Below, piece by piece: positions 1 to 7,884 of a DNA stretch of 39,485 nucleotides. Position numbers and translations under genes: made by a program. The notes under the pieces are model-generated. The model was not told the DNA's origin. It saw only the letters and a list, made by a program, of their open reading frames with translations, and searched no databases. The stretch covers positions 1 through 39,485 of the forward strand of contig JBNKFV010000033.1 of assembly GCA_050289485.1 (NCBI GenBank). Direction: 5' to 3'. Positions within the stretch are counted from its first letter, which is position 1; the number at the start of each line of letters is the position of its first letter. Origin of the DNA: JBNKFV01 sp050289485 (GTDB lineage: Bacteria; Pseudomonadota; Gammaproteobacteria; Pseudomonadales; Cellvibrionaceae).

Positions 1-945
1 TTCCCTGATATGCCAAAACCCACTGCTGATCGCCGGTTCATGTGCATGCCGGCCTATTTGGGCGGAAGTTTTCGCACCGCGGGTATGAAGTGGTACGGAT
101 CCAATATTGAAAACCGCAATAGCGGGCTGCCACGCTCGATACTGATGTTTATTCTCAACGATGTCGACACCGGCGCACCATTGGCAGTGATGTCTGCCAA
201 TCTTCTGTCCGCTTATCGAACCGGTGCCGTGCCCGGTGTTGGGGCACGGCACTTGGCCCGCAAGGATTCAAAAGTTGTAGGCATACTCGGCCCAGGCGTG
301 ATGGCGAAAACCTCGCTGTCGGCTTTTATGGCAGCATGCCCTGAAATCAACACAGTAAAAATTAAAGGCCGTGGCCAAAAAAATATTGATGCGTTTCTCG
401 CCTGGATCGATGAAACGTTTCCACAAATCACCACCGTCACGGTGGTAGAAACCGACGAAGAAGTGGTGCGCAATTCTGACATCGTGACCTTCTGTGCCTC
501 CGTCGCTACGGGTGACCCATCTATTTATCCCACAGTAAAACGAGAGTGGGTAAGCCCAGGCACCTTTCTGTCAATGCCCGCACCATGCAACATCGACGCT
601 GGCATGGAGGCACCCGAAATTCGTAAAGTGCTCGACTTCACGGGTATTTATGAAGCCTATCAGGCGGAACATGAAAAACCGGTCCATAACATTATTCCTG
701 CCGTCGGCGTGCGCTACTTTGACTTGATTGATGAAGGGCGAATCACCCGTGAGCAAATGGAAGATCTTGGTGCAATCGTCGCTGGCGACAGCCCCGGACG
801 CCGCAACGATGACGAAATTATTATTTTGTCAGTCGGCGGTATGGCCGTCGAAGATGTTGCGTGGGGCACGATGGTTTATCGCAACGCCGTCAAACAAGGT
901 ATCGGTGTCAAACTCAACCTGTGGGAAGAACCCGTTTTGCGTTAA
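1..945 (+). CDS. Tyramine oxidase subunit B-like / ornithine cyclodeaminase-fold protein (5' partial)
   Basis: The reading frame is open to the first base of the window; the first ATG is at 10 but family members are longer, so the true start lies upstream. The protein has an ornithine cyclodeaminase/mu-crystallin Rossmann fold: a SAYRTGA segment near residue 70 (counting from the ATG at 10), then the dinucleotide-binding loop GILGPGVMA near residues 91-99. Proteins of this subgroup are annotated as tyramine oxidase subunit B and lie beside FAD amine oxidases. A Rid protein and a DadA-like oxidase follow on the same strand, so a helper or partner role in amine oxidation is likely. Whether it binds NAD(P) or catalyses a step itself is not shown. 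Another OCD-type reductase is the alternative. Confidence 0.78.
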   Translation, partial: FPDMPKPTADRRFMCMPAYLGGSFRTAGMKWYGSNIENRNSGLPRSILMFILNDVDTGAPLAVMSANLLSAYRTGAVPGVGARHLARKDSKVVGILGPGVMAKTSLSAFMAACPEINTVKIKGRGQKNIDAFLAWIDETFPQITTVTVVETDEEVVRNSDIVTFCASVATGDPSIYPTVKREWVSPGTFLSMPAPCNIDAGMEAPEIRKVLDFTGIYEAYQAEHEKPVHNIIPAVGVRYFDLIDEGRITREQMEDLGAIVAGDSPGRRNDDEIIILSVGGMAVEDVAWGTMVYRNAVKQGIGVKLNLWEEPVLR

Positions 946-1028
946 TGCGCTCTCGGCGGAGTACGCCATATTCAGCAGCTTGTCGCTGCAACGTAGAAAA
1001 CAGTTTCGATATAGACAAATCAAGGTTA

Positions 1029-1457
1029 ATGAAAATGACTGATATTATTAAAGTTAAAACTGGCAATAAATTTGAAGAGCACGGTAGCTATTCGCGCTTG
1101 GTGGCCGTCGACAATCTTATCTTCGTATCCAACACCGCTGGCCGCAATCCGCAAACCAAACTGATTCCGGAAGATCTGACCGAACAAACCCATCAGGTTC
1201 TCAACAATATTGAAACCGCACTGAAATCAGTTGATGCCGTACTCGCAGACGTTGTAGCCGCACGCGTATTTGTTCAATTTCCAGAAGATGTTGAAACAAT
1301 TATGACGGCCTATGGCGAAAGAATGCGCGGCATTAATCCCACACTGACCATGACCTGTCCACCGTTGGGATCAACGCAATACAAAGTTGAAATCGATGTA
1401 ACTGCGTATCGTGGCGCATCCAAGGCCAATGTCACCGAGTTAAAGATAACGCTTTAA
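1029..1457 (+). CDS. Rid (YjgF/YER057c/UK114) family protein, cytoplasmic
   Basis: A 142-residue protein from the ATG at 1029, the usual Rid length. It shows the family pattern: FVSNTAGRNP near residue 35, the QTHQVLNNIETALKSVDA helix, and a C-terminal VEIDVTAY strand. Archetypal RidA hydrolyses reactive enamines/imines made by PLP or FAD enzymes and needs an Arg about 15 residues before the final EIE/EID motif. By eye that position is Leu/Thr here, so this is probably a non-archetypal Rid subfamily whose activity is not known. It sits 83 bp after the OCD-like gene and 81 bp before the FAD oxidase, which fits a helper of amine oxidation. Longer upstream starts would overlap the preceding gene and were rejected. 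Confidence 0.85.
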   Translation: MKMTDIIKVKTGNKFEEHGSYSRLVAVDNLIFVSNTAGRNPQTKLIPEDLTEQTHQVLNNIETALKSVDAVLADVVAARVFVQFPEDVETIMTAYGERMRGINPTLTMTCPPLGSTQYKVEIDVTAYRGASKANVTELKITL

Positions 1458-1538
1458 TCACGTGCTAGACCTACCATCCGGTGTTTTCGCAACGAAACAC
1501 CGGCTTTCGATTTACTTTTTGTACGGAATATCATAACC

Positions 1539-2831
1539 ATGGCTCCCGAAATTGTGCCTGTTCAAACTTCATCTTCGCTACCCGACAAAACAACTGTTGT
1601 GATCATTGGCGCAGGCATTGTCGGCCTTTGTGCTGCACTTACACTCGCTGAGCGAGGTGTGCCAGTTGTCGTACTGGAGAAAGGCCGTTTGGCGGGTGAA
1701 CAATCTTCGCGTAACCTCGGCTGGGTTCGGAAAATGTCTCGCTCAACACCCGATCTCCCCATGGCGCTTGAGACAGATCGACTGTGGGCCGAGATGCCAG
1801 AGCGAATTGGCGCTGACGTGGGTTATCGTCAGGCCGGCATTTTGTATGTTGCCCGCAACGAAAAACAAATGGCGGTGCATGAAAGCTGGCTTGCCTCGGT
1901 AAAAGACCAGAATCTTGATTCCCGCCTGCTAACACCAAAAGAAATTGACGACATCGCGCCCGGTAGCGGTGAAGATTGGGTCGGCGGAATTTATACTGGC
2001 TCCGATGGCAGAGCCGAGCCAACACTCGCATGCAGTGCCATTGCCAAAGCCGCGATGGCCAAAGGCGCAATCATCGTTGAAAACTGTGCGGTTCGCACCC
2101 TGACGATGACAGCGGGTGCAGTAAGCGGTGTGGTCACCGAACGTGGTGAAATTAACTGCGAGCAAGTACTGCTGGCAGGTGGTGTATGGTCGCGTCGTTT
2201 TCTGGGCAACTATGGGGTGTCGTTGCTGACGCTACCCCTTGTGGCATCAGTTCTACGCACAGAGCCCATGGACGGTCCAACTGATACCGCTACCGGGGGA
2301 CCAGACTTCTCGTTTCGAAAACGCCATGATGGTGGTTATACCATTACTCAGCGCGCGGCCCTTTTTGCGCCATTAATACTTGACCATTTACTGATTGGTC
2401 TTCGTTATACGCCAACACTGCTTGAGCAATGGAGAAATCTGCGAATTTCCCTCGGCAAAGATTTTCTAAACGATCTTAAATTGTCACGCCGTTGGGGAGC
2501 AGATGCGGTATCACCCTTCGAGAATATTCGCACAATTGATCCACCCGTCAATCAAGGCCTTATCGACGAAGCGATGCACAACCTCACCAAAGCTTGGCCA
2601 ATATTTAAAAAAGCTGCCATAGCACAGACCTGGGCCGGCATGATTGACGTAACCCCAGACTCTCTTCCAGTCATAGATAGGATAGGAAAAATTCCTGGCC
2701 TAACCCTGGCCTCTGGATTTTCTGGTCACGGTTTTGGTACTGGGCCTGCCGCCGGTCAACTGGCTGCTGACTTGATCATGGGTACCACGCCGTTGATTGA
2801 TCCGGCACCGTACCGACTAGACCGGTTTTAA
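1539..2831 (+). CDS. FAD-dependent amine/amino-acid oxidase (DadA/DAO family)
   Basis: A 430-residue DAO-family flavoenzyme. The N-terminus carries the FAD ADP-binding motif GAGIVG followed by LEKG about 20 residues later (residues 23-50). The C-terminus carries the typical SGHGFGTGPAAGQLAADLI stretch near residues 395-412 that closes over FAD. No signal peptide is seen, so it acts in the cytoplasm or on the inner face of the membrane. The family oxidises amines or amino acids to imines, which hydrolyse to aldehydes or ketones. With the OCD-like and Rid genes upstream it forms a compact module resembling tyramine/aryl-ethylamine oxidase clusters. Substrate is inferred from context; D-amino-acid or sarcosine-type substrates are alternatives. 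The ribosome binding site is weak (GGAA). Confidence 0.85.
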   Translation: MAPEIVPVQTSSSLPDKTTVVIIGAGIVGLCAALTLAERGVPVVVLEKGRLAGEQSSRNLGWVRKMSRSTPDLPMALETDRLWAEMPERIGADVGYRQAGILYVARNEKQMAVHESWLASVKDQNLDSRLLTPKEIDDIAPGSGEDWVGGIYTGSDGRAEPTLACSAIAKAAMAKGAIIVENCAVRTLTMTAGAVSGVVTERGEINCEQVLLAGGVWSRRFLGNYGVSLLTLPLVASVLRTEPMDGPTDTATGGPDFSFRKRHDGGYTITQRAALFAPLILDHLLIGLRYTPTLLEQWRNLRISLGKDFLNDLKLSRRWGADAVSPFENIRTIDPPVNQGLIDEAMHNLTKAWPIFKKAAIAQTWAGMIDVTPDSLPVIDRIGKIPGLTLASGFSGHGFGTGPAAGQLAADLIMGTTPLIDPAPYRLDRF

Positions 2832-2834
2832 TAC

Positions 2835-2868
2835 TATTAACCCAGCAAACATTATTGTCGGGTTAATA
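2835..2868 (+). terminator. Hairpin after the amine-oxidase module
   Basis: A perfect 9-bp inverted repeat, TATTAACCC (2835-2843) and GGGTTAATA (2860-2868), starts 4 bases after the oxidase stop codon. There is no U-run after it, so intrinsic termination would be weak. It could also act as an RNA 3'-end stabiliser or belong to a REP-like repeat (see findings). Confidence 0.5.
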
Positions 2869-3116
2869 AGCGGCATACGGATGCGCCACCATGAATCGTA
2901 GGCCAATGTCTGTCTTGGAAATACAAGGGATTTCGTAACATTCCGCGGGTATTTCCAAGGCGTGCGACAAATATAGATAAGGAGATCTATTTTGTCGCCG
3001 GGCTAATAGGTGTAAATAAATAGGCCCGACACTGATTACTGTTGGGTTCTATAGTAGCGAGACACCTTTACGTTACGAGAGAGTGACACTCGCTGCAACA
3101 GACTGTAGAGGTGTAT
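2869..3116 (+). promoter_or_regulatory. Hairpin-rich spacer / leader before the response regulator
   Basis: This non-coding stretch is packed with inverted repeats. CTTGGAAATAC (2914-2924) pairs exactly with 2949-2959. GCGACAAATATAGAT pairs with ATCTATTTTGTCGC across 2964-2998 with one bulge. CGGGC (2999-3003) pairs with GCCCG (3024-3028). ACACCTTTA/TAGAGGTGT and AGCGAG/CTCGCT pairs lie at about 3056-3114. It probably holds the promoter and a folded leader of the two-component operon, possibly with REP-like repeats. No known riboswitch was recognised. Confidence 0.45.
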
Positions 3117-3842
3117 ATGTCACTAAGTGGTCACTCAACCACCAAACAAGAGCCACTGGTTCTCATTGCTGAAGACGACACAGAGATTGCCGAAATTCTG
3201 GAGGCCTATCTTCATCGTAGCGGAATGAGAACCGTACACGCGCTAGACGGACGCGACGCGTTGGCGAAACACCTTACCCTCAAGCCAGATCTTGTACTGT
3301 TGGATATACAAATGCCACTGATGGACGGCTGGCAGGTGCTCAGCGAAATTCGCCACCAAAGTAACACCCCTGTGATTATGCTCACCGCACTCGACCAAGA
3401 CATCGACAAACTGACGGGACTACGTATTGGCGCGGATGATTATGTTGTCAAACCATTCAATCCAGCTGAAGTTACGGCCCGCGTCATGGCTGTGCTGCGA
3501 CGAGCGAAAACCAGTACCGCCGTCGAAACGCCGCTGTTAAAGGTTGGTGCTATCCAGGTTGATCTAGACAGCCACGAAGCCTATGCATCCATCGACGGCC
3601 GTACTCACTTGCTTGATCTGACGCTGACAGAATTCAATATCTTGACCTATCTTATGCGATCACCCAGGCGCGTGTTTAGCCGTGCAGAGCTGCTCGATGC
3701 ATGCCTCCCAGAAGGGGACACGCTGGAGCGCACCGTCGACAGCCATGTTAGCAAACTGCGCAAAAAGCTGGATTGCCTATCCATCCACGGAATACCAACC
3801 TGCGTCCGTGGTGTAGGTTATCGCTTTGGGAGCGACGAGTGA
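3117..3842 (+). CDS. OmpR/PhoB-family response regulator, AdeR/BaeR-like
   Basis: A 241-residue DNA-binding regulator. The receiver domain (about 13-125) has the acidic pair ED at 19-20, phospho-acceptor D63 in LLDIQMP, T90 and K112 in VVKPF. A winged-helix effector domain follows (about 140-240, ending VRGVGYRF). The receiver segment TALDQDIDKL resembles AdeR, the regulator of AdeABC RND pumps in Acinetobacter, more than BaeR. The ATG at 3117 is preferred because GAGG at 3107-3110 is well spaced; a GTG at 3111 abuts it. The kinase gene overlaps its stop by 4 bp. No efflux pump is adjacent, so the regulon is unknown. Confidence 0.9.
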   Translation: MSLSGHSTTKQEPLVLIAEDDTEIAEILEAYLHRSGMRTVHALDGRDALAKHLTLKPDLVLLDIQMPLMDGWQVLSEIRHQSNTPVIMLTALDQDIDKLTGLRIGADDYVVKPFNPAEVTARVMAVLRRAKTSTAVETPLLKVGAIQVDLDSHEAYASIDGRTHLLDLTLTEFNILTYLMRSPRRVFSRAELLDACLPEGDTLERTVDSHVSKLRKKLDCLSIHGIPTCVRGVGYRFGSDE

Positions 3843-4918
3843 GCGGCGCCTCAAGCCTGCGTAGACTGGTGCTGCTGTACTTAAGCGCGCTAGTCTTGGG
3901 GATTGTCTTGTTATCGCTAGTGGGTACGTATGTTTTCTATGGGTTTATCTCAACCTATCTACCCGGCAGCATCTCTACAACCCTGGTGCCATCGCGCGTT
4001 GAAGTGGCCTGGATTATCGCCGTATCGTTCATATCCCTTAGCGTAGCGGTCGCCATCACCATGAAGCTATCGAACCGAATACTCATACCCTTGAACTCGG
4101 TAGCCAGCAGCCTGCGCGAGGTCGCACAAGGCAATCTGCAAGCCCGCGCCACAGCGGGAGACCGGGCCTTAGGCGAAACCACGCAATTAGTACGCGACTT
4201 CAACACCATGGCCGAACGATTGCAAAACGTGACTAACGAGCAAGCATTTTGGAATGCTGCTGTTGCTCATGAACTGCGCACACCGGTAACCATTCTGCGC
4301 GGCCGACTGCAAGGTCTGGCAGACGGCGTGTTTCCCCCGAATACTGAGTTATTCAACGGGCTGCTGCGCCAAGTTGAAGGGTTGAACCGTCTGATAGAAG
4401 ATCTTCGAGTGCTCAGCCTCAATGACAGTGGACATTTGGAACTAAACCTCGCACCGGCTGATCTTGCGCAACAGGTTGCTGTTGTTAAGCAAGCGTTTGC
4501 AAGCCGACTGCAGGCTGGAGGATTTACTCTTCATACTGAATTAGTGACCCCAGCACCGGTGTTATGCGATGCAGTGCGCATCCGCCAAGCGCTGATGGCA
4601 TTATTAGAGAATGCACTCAAACACGCGAAGCCTGGTGCCTTGTGGATGCGCGCAAAAATGACAGCAGGTACCTGTTACTTGAGTCTCGAAGACGATGGGC
4701 CAGGTATACCACCCGACGTAGCTGCCCATATATTTGAGGCGTTTCGCCGTGGCGAGCCGTCTCGATCTCGAGACAGCGGTGGCAGTGGACTCGGACTGGC
4801 AGTGGTCAAGAGTATTGCCGTGGCACATGGTGGCGACGCCACCTGCAGGCCGTCTGGTAAGTGCGGCACAACCTTTTGCATTCAATGGCCTTTGGATGCT
4901 GTTAAACCACAGAATTAG
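3839..4918 (+). CDS. Membrane sensor histidine kinase, AdeS/BaeS-like
   Basis: A 359-residue kinase starting at the GTG at 3839, giving a GTGA overlap with the regulator stop codon and hence translational coupling. Two membrane helices (about 9-37 and 55-76) flank a very short periplasmic loop of fewer than 20 residues. A HAMP domain (about 77-130), the H-box AAVAHELRTPV with H144, an N-box ending LLENALKHA, and G boxes DDGPGIP and SGLGLAVVKS follow. The tiny loop suggests sensing within the membrane or envelope stress rather than a folded periplasmic ligand domain. Family resemblance is to AdeS. It probably phosphorylates the regulator encoded just upstream. Confidence 0.9.
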   Translation: MSGASSLRRLVLLYLSALVLGIVLLSLVGTYVFYGFISTYLPGSISTTLVPSRVEVAWIIAVSFISLSVAVAITMKLSNRILIPLNSVASSLREVAQGNLQARATAGDRALGETTQLVRDFNTMAERLQNVTNEQAFWNAAVAHELRTPVTILRGRLQGLADGVFPPNTELFNGLLRQVEGLNRLIEDLRVLSLNDSGHLELNLAPADLAQQVAVVKQAFASRLQAGGFTLHTELVTPAPVLCDAVRIRQALMALLENALKHAKPGALWMRAKMTAGTCYLSLEDDGPGIPPDVAAHIFEAFRRGEPSRSRDSGGSGLGLAVVKSIAVAHGGDATCRPSGKCGTTFCIQWPLDAVKPQN

Positions 4919-4992
4919 TTCGCGGTGTTAGCGCAGTCATAACGACGTCAAATTTGAATGGGTCAGAAATTAACGCGGCCAACATCGCTGAC

Positions 4993-6291
4993 TCAGAAAG
5001 CAGAGGTATGTGACTGCACAGGGGCGGGACTGATACGCATTAATACGCTGTCATCTTCGTCGGTTAAGGCATACAACAAACCATCAGGGCCTTGGCGCAC
5101 GTCTCGTATTCGCTGATGCAGACTTTCCAGCAACGATTCTTGTCTAACTTCTTGCAGGTTGTCATTCACAACGATTCGCAGCAGTGCCCCCGTGCGATCG
5201 ATTTGACCACGTCGTGCGCTCGCCACAAACAGATTGTGCTTCCAGGCTGGAATTTTGTCTGCGTCGTAAAAGGTGATGCCACTCGGCGCTATTGTTGGTG
5301 CCCATATCATAAGAGGGGATTCAATCCCTGGTCCCACCGGGGTTTTCAATAGCGGAGCCCCCTCATAATCTGTGCCGTATGTGTAGTTTGGCCATCCGTA
5401 ATTTCGGCCCGACAAAATACGATTTATCTCATCCCCACCTTGAGGACCGTGCTCGGAGACAATCAGGCTACCGGATCGAGGATCAATAGCGACACCCAGT
5501 GCATCGCGATGCCCTAGCGAATAGATTTCCCCGCGCGCACCCGGTACCTTAATGAAAGGATTGTCTTTAGGGATACCGCCATCATCCCTAACCCGCAATA
5601 CTTTTCCATAAATAGTGTCTGTTCGCTGAGCACCCTCATTGTCACTGTGGGTGGTATTGCCAACACTAACGTAGATAAGGTTCCCCTTGCCAAAAGCAAT
5701 ACGCGAACCGCCGGTCTCCGGCACCGGTTTACCCACAATCAGATCCTGAGCGTCGACGAGCTGCATCCCTTCGAGCCGAGCACGCACCAGAACGGCAGAA
5801 GCGTACAAATGCTTGCTCGTAGGGTCGAAGCGAACAGGCCGGTTGAAAGTATAGTAAACCAAGTGATTTTTAGAAAAGTCTGGATGTACCGCCACATCCT
5901 GTATACCAAGCAGATCATCCGGCGTGGCATTTTCGTAATGAGACACATCCGGAATACCTGCTACCGACTGCTCGACAAGCTCAGGCTGCGCCTGAGTGAT
6001 ATTGCGAATTAAACGTAATCGGGCACCGCGTTCCACAAGCAAGGCATCCGCATTCGGCAGGAAGGCAAGACTATAGGTATGCAACAAACCACGGGCAAGG
6101 ATGTCCACGCGAATATCGTGCTGTTCTGCCGTATCGAAATAATAGGGTCCCGCTCCTACAGAGACTGGCGCGATTCCTATTTCATCGTCCTGCGCACGCG
6201 CAGGAAGCACTGTAACCAGGATGGCAACAACAGAAAAAGACATCACGCTTCGCACAAACCCAGTCTTAGTCACGCTACTAACAAAACTCAC
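4993..6291 (-). CDS. Secreted PQQ-dependent sugar/aldose dehydrogenase family protein (copy 1)
   Basis: A six-bladed beta-propeller of the glucose/sorbosone dehydrogenase (sGDH/Yli) family, which oxidises sugars or related alcohols with PQQ in the periplasm. Family marks are SEHGPQGGDEINRIL, NYGWPNYTYGTDYEG, GHRDALGVAIDP and the closing RQGPDGLLYALTDEDDSVLMRI. The start is placed at the GTG at 6291, with GGAG six bases upstream; this gives 432 residues, the same length as the paralogue at 14083-15381, and a signal peptide ending PARAQ. An upstream TTG at 6303 is possible. It is last in a codirectional run with the TonB receptor, DUF6152 protein and lipoprotein. No PQQ synthesis genes are in the window. 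The true substrate is unknown. Confidence 0.85.
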   Translation of the reverse strand: MSFVSSVTKTGFVRSVMSFSVVAILVTVLPARAQDDEIGIAPVSVGAGPYYFDTAEQHDIRVDILARGLLHTYSLAFLPNADALLVERGARLRLIRNITQAQPELVEQSVAGIPDVSHYENATPDDLLGIQDVAVHPDFSKNHLVYYTFNRPVRFDPTSKHLYASAVLVRARLEGMQLVDAQDLIVGKPVPETGGSRIAFGKGNLIYVSVGNTTHSDNEGAQRTDTIYGKVLRVRDDGGIPKDNPFIKVPGARGEIYSLGHRDALGVAIDPRSGSLIVSEHGPQGGDEINRILSGRNYGWPNYTYGTDYEGAPLLKTPVGPGIESPLMIWAPTIAPSGITFYDADKIPAWKHNLFVASARRGQIDRTGALLRIVVNDNLQEVRQESLLESLHQRIRDVRQGPDGLLYALTDEDDSVLMRISPAPVQSHTSAF

Positions 6292-6408
6292 ACAATACTC
6301 CAATCAATATCCATCGCTGCCCAATAATAGCTCAGCCATTAACGCCGAGAGCTTTTACAAGATCGTGATCGTGCCTAGCAGCAAAACCAACACATTTTTT
6401 CGATTGTA

Positions 6409-7302
6409 TTAAGGATTACGTCGTTCAGGTATCTCGGTGATTTCCTGCCCGGTAACAGGGTCTAACCGCTCGGTATCGTTGTCTTCACAAAGATACTCCA
6501 CGATCGCCTCTCCCGGCTGACGGCGATAGGTCAATGTGTAGTTCCACGGTTCAACCAAGGCTTTAGGATCTTCCACAGTTCCCTTTATCTGTAAGAGGTC
6601 TTTATCAATAAGACGCATTCGCTGCACGATACGCATGTCTTCACTGTGTCCTAACCCTGCTTCACTGCGGCCCTGTCCAAACAGCAATGTGTCAGTGCGT
6701 ATTTGCTCAGTTTCAACCACAAGCGTATCGCCTTCCCACGTCCCAATCGTATGCCCTGTGAGCGTCGGCACTACTTCCTCAGGGTTTGGGTGTGGCCTAC
6801 CATCTAAATAAATACGCCACGTCTCACCTGGAAATTCCTGAAACCAATTGATCTGGTTTTCATTCTGTAAAATCTCATTGGCATAGACCCCGGCAATCAG
6901 CGTGGGCATGCCACCCGGTTTGCATGTTACCTTGAACGCTCGTCCTGCTAATTCATTAGCTTTTTTGCGGTCTTGGTAGTCTTGTAGATATTTACCTTTT
7001 AATTCAGGCCGAGTATCAAACCCCCAGTCTTCAGCAAGATCTTCTTCCTCGTCCACCACATCAGCTTCTACACTGCCCTCGCTCGATACGCTTAGAGGAC
7101 TGCTAGCCAGCAACCAAATACCATTAAAATCAGGCCGGCTCGATTGTTCATTGTTCGCAAGCCCGCTATCGTTCTCACAGGCAGTTAATGCGACGCAAGC
7201 CACAGTAAAAAACAGTGCACTAAAGCCTGCCCGTCGGCTTAATCCCCTATACTGCTTAAACCTGCCTATCAGGGTGGGCAGAACCTTTTTCCACAAATTC
7301 AT
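6409..7302 (-). CDS. Putative lipoprotein, DUF6152-associated family (paralogue of 26304-27146)
   Basis: I do not recognise a characterised function. From the ATG at 7302, which has a strong GGGGAG seven bases upstream, the protein has 297 residues. A hydrophobic segment (about 28-41) ends in a lipobox LTAC with Cys42, so it is probably lipidated and exported. The mature part begins DFNGIW and contains GHTIGTWEGDTLVVET near the middle, motifs it shares with the protein at 26304-27146 (DFSGTW, GYSVGHWEGDTLVVKT). An acidic Glu/Asp-rich patch lies early in the mature part. It follows the DUF6152 gene by 31 bp, a pairing common in proteobacterial catabolic islands. A periplasmic accessory role is inferred only. 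Confidence 0.75.
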   Translation of the reverse strand: MNLWKKVLPTLIGRFKQYRGLSRRAGFSALFFTVACVALTACENDSGLANNEQSSRPDFNGIWLLASSPLSVSSEGSVEADVVDEEEDLAEDWGFDTRPELKGKYLQDYQDRKKANELAGRAFKVTCKPGGMPTLIAGVYANEILQNENQINWFQEFPGETWRIYLDGRPHPNPEEVVPTLTGHTIGTWEGDTLVVETEQIRTDTLLFGQGRSEAGLGHSEDMRIVQRMRLIDKDLLQIKGTVEDPKALVEPWNYTLTYRRQPGEAIVEYLCEDNDTERLDPVTGQEITEIPERRNP

Positions 7303-7333
7303 TAATAATCTCCCCAAGATACCGTTCAATCTA

Positions 7334-7708
7334 TTAACCACGAATTTCCGTACCATCTTCCAGAATGAACATCACCAGACTCCCGCCTTTTTTGCTGGTA
7401 TCGTGCATGGGGTGAATCACTGCTTCGATTTTGTCGCCTGCTTTGATCGTATTTCTCTTCCAGCCCATACGCATGAGAATGTTTGGCCCACCGGACTGAA
7501 CAGCCCACGTTACTGTTTTGCCATTCTCGTCGGTCACATCAATAAAAACCCACGCATGGGGATTGGTATACTGCACTTCAACGACGGTACCGCTGAATCG
7601 AATCTCCTTCTGCATGTCATAGGCTGCAAACGAGTGATGCGCAAACGCATTACCCACACTCAATAATCCCAAGACACAACTCATGACTAACACTCGCATA
7701 AACAACAT
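7334..7708 (-). CDS. DUF6152 family exported protein
   Basis: A 124-residue exported protein. The signal peptide ends NAFAHHSF, and the mature protein starts with the family's characteristic His-His-Ser-Phe-Ala-Ala followed by FSGTVVEVQYTNPHAWVFIDVTDENG. The rest is a small beta-rich domain (WAVQSGGPNILMRMGW, GDKIEAVIHP). The biochemical function of DUF6152 is not known; the N-terminal HH pair of the mature protein could bind metal or cofactor. Start: ATG 7708 with GAGG seven bases upstream. The downstream lipoprotein gene begins 31 bp later, so they are probably co-transcribed. Confidence 0.82.
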   Translation of the reverse strand: MLFMRVLVMSCVLGLLSVGNAFAHHSFAAYDMQKEIRFSGTVVEVQYTNPHAWVFIDVTDENGKTVTWAVQSGGPNILMRMGWKRNTIKAGDKIEAVIHPMHDTSKKGGSLVMFILEDGTEIRG

Positions 7709-7792
7709 ACAAGAACCTCATTACTTCGCTAATTACTGTTACGTTACTGATGATTTTTGACATGACTGGAGTAAGCAGCGTTGCCAGCAAGC

Positions 7793-7830
7793 TTGAACAC
7801 AGAGTTTTAAACCATTGTCTCTGCGTTCAA
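7793..7830 (-). terminator. Imperfect hairpin downstream of the TonB receptor
   Basis: A 12-bp inverted repeat with one mismatch: TTGAACACAGAG (7793-7804) against CTCTGCGTTCAA (7819-7830). It lies about 55 bases after the receptor stop codon and lacks a U-run. It may attenuate transcription between the receptor and the DUF6152 gene. Confidence 0.35.
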
Positions 7831-7884
7831 TGATCTGCCGGCTTCCGCTGCCACCTTTTACTCGCTCTGAGTCAATGAATGACC

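Noticed and set aside
861..1028. Extended N-terminus for the Rid gene at 1029
   Set aside because: It would overlap the upstream OCD-like gene and add a non-homologous basic extension; the ATG at 1029 gives the normal family length.
3117..4918. Naming the two-component pair adeRS or baeRS
   Set aside because: The resemblance is real, but no cognate pump is adjacent and orthology cannot be proven from this sequence alone.
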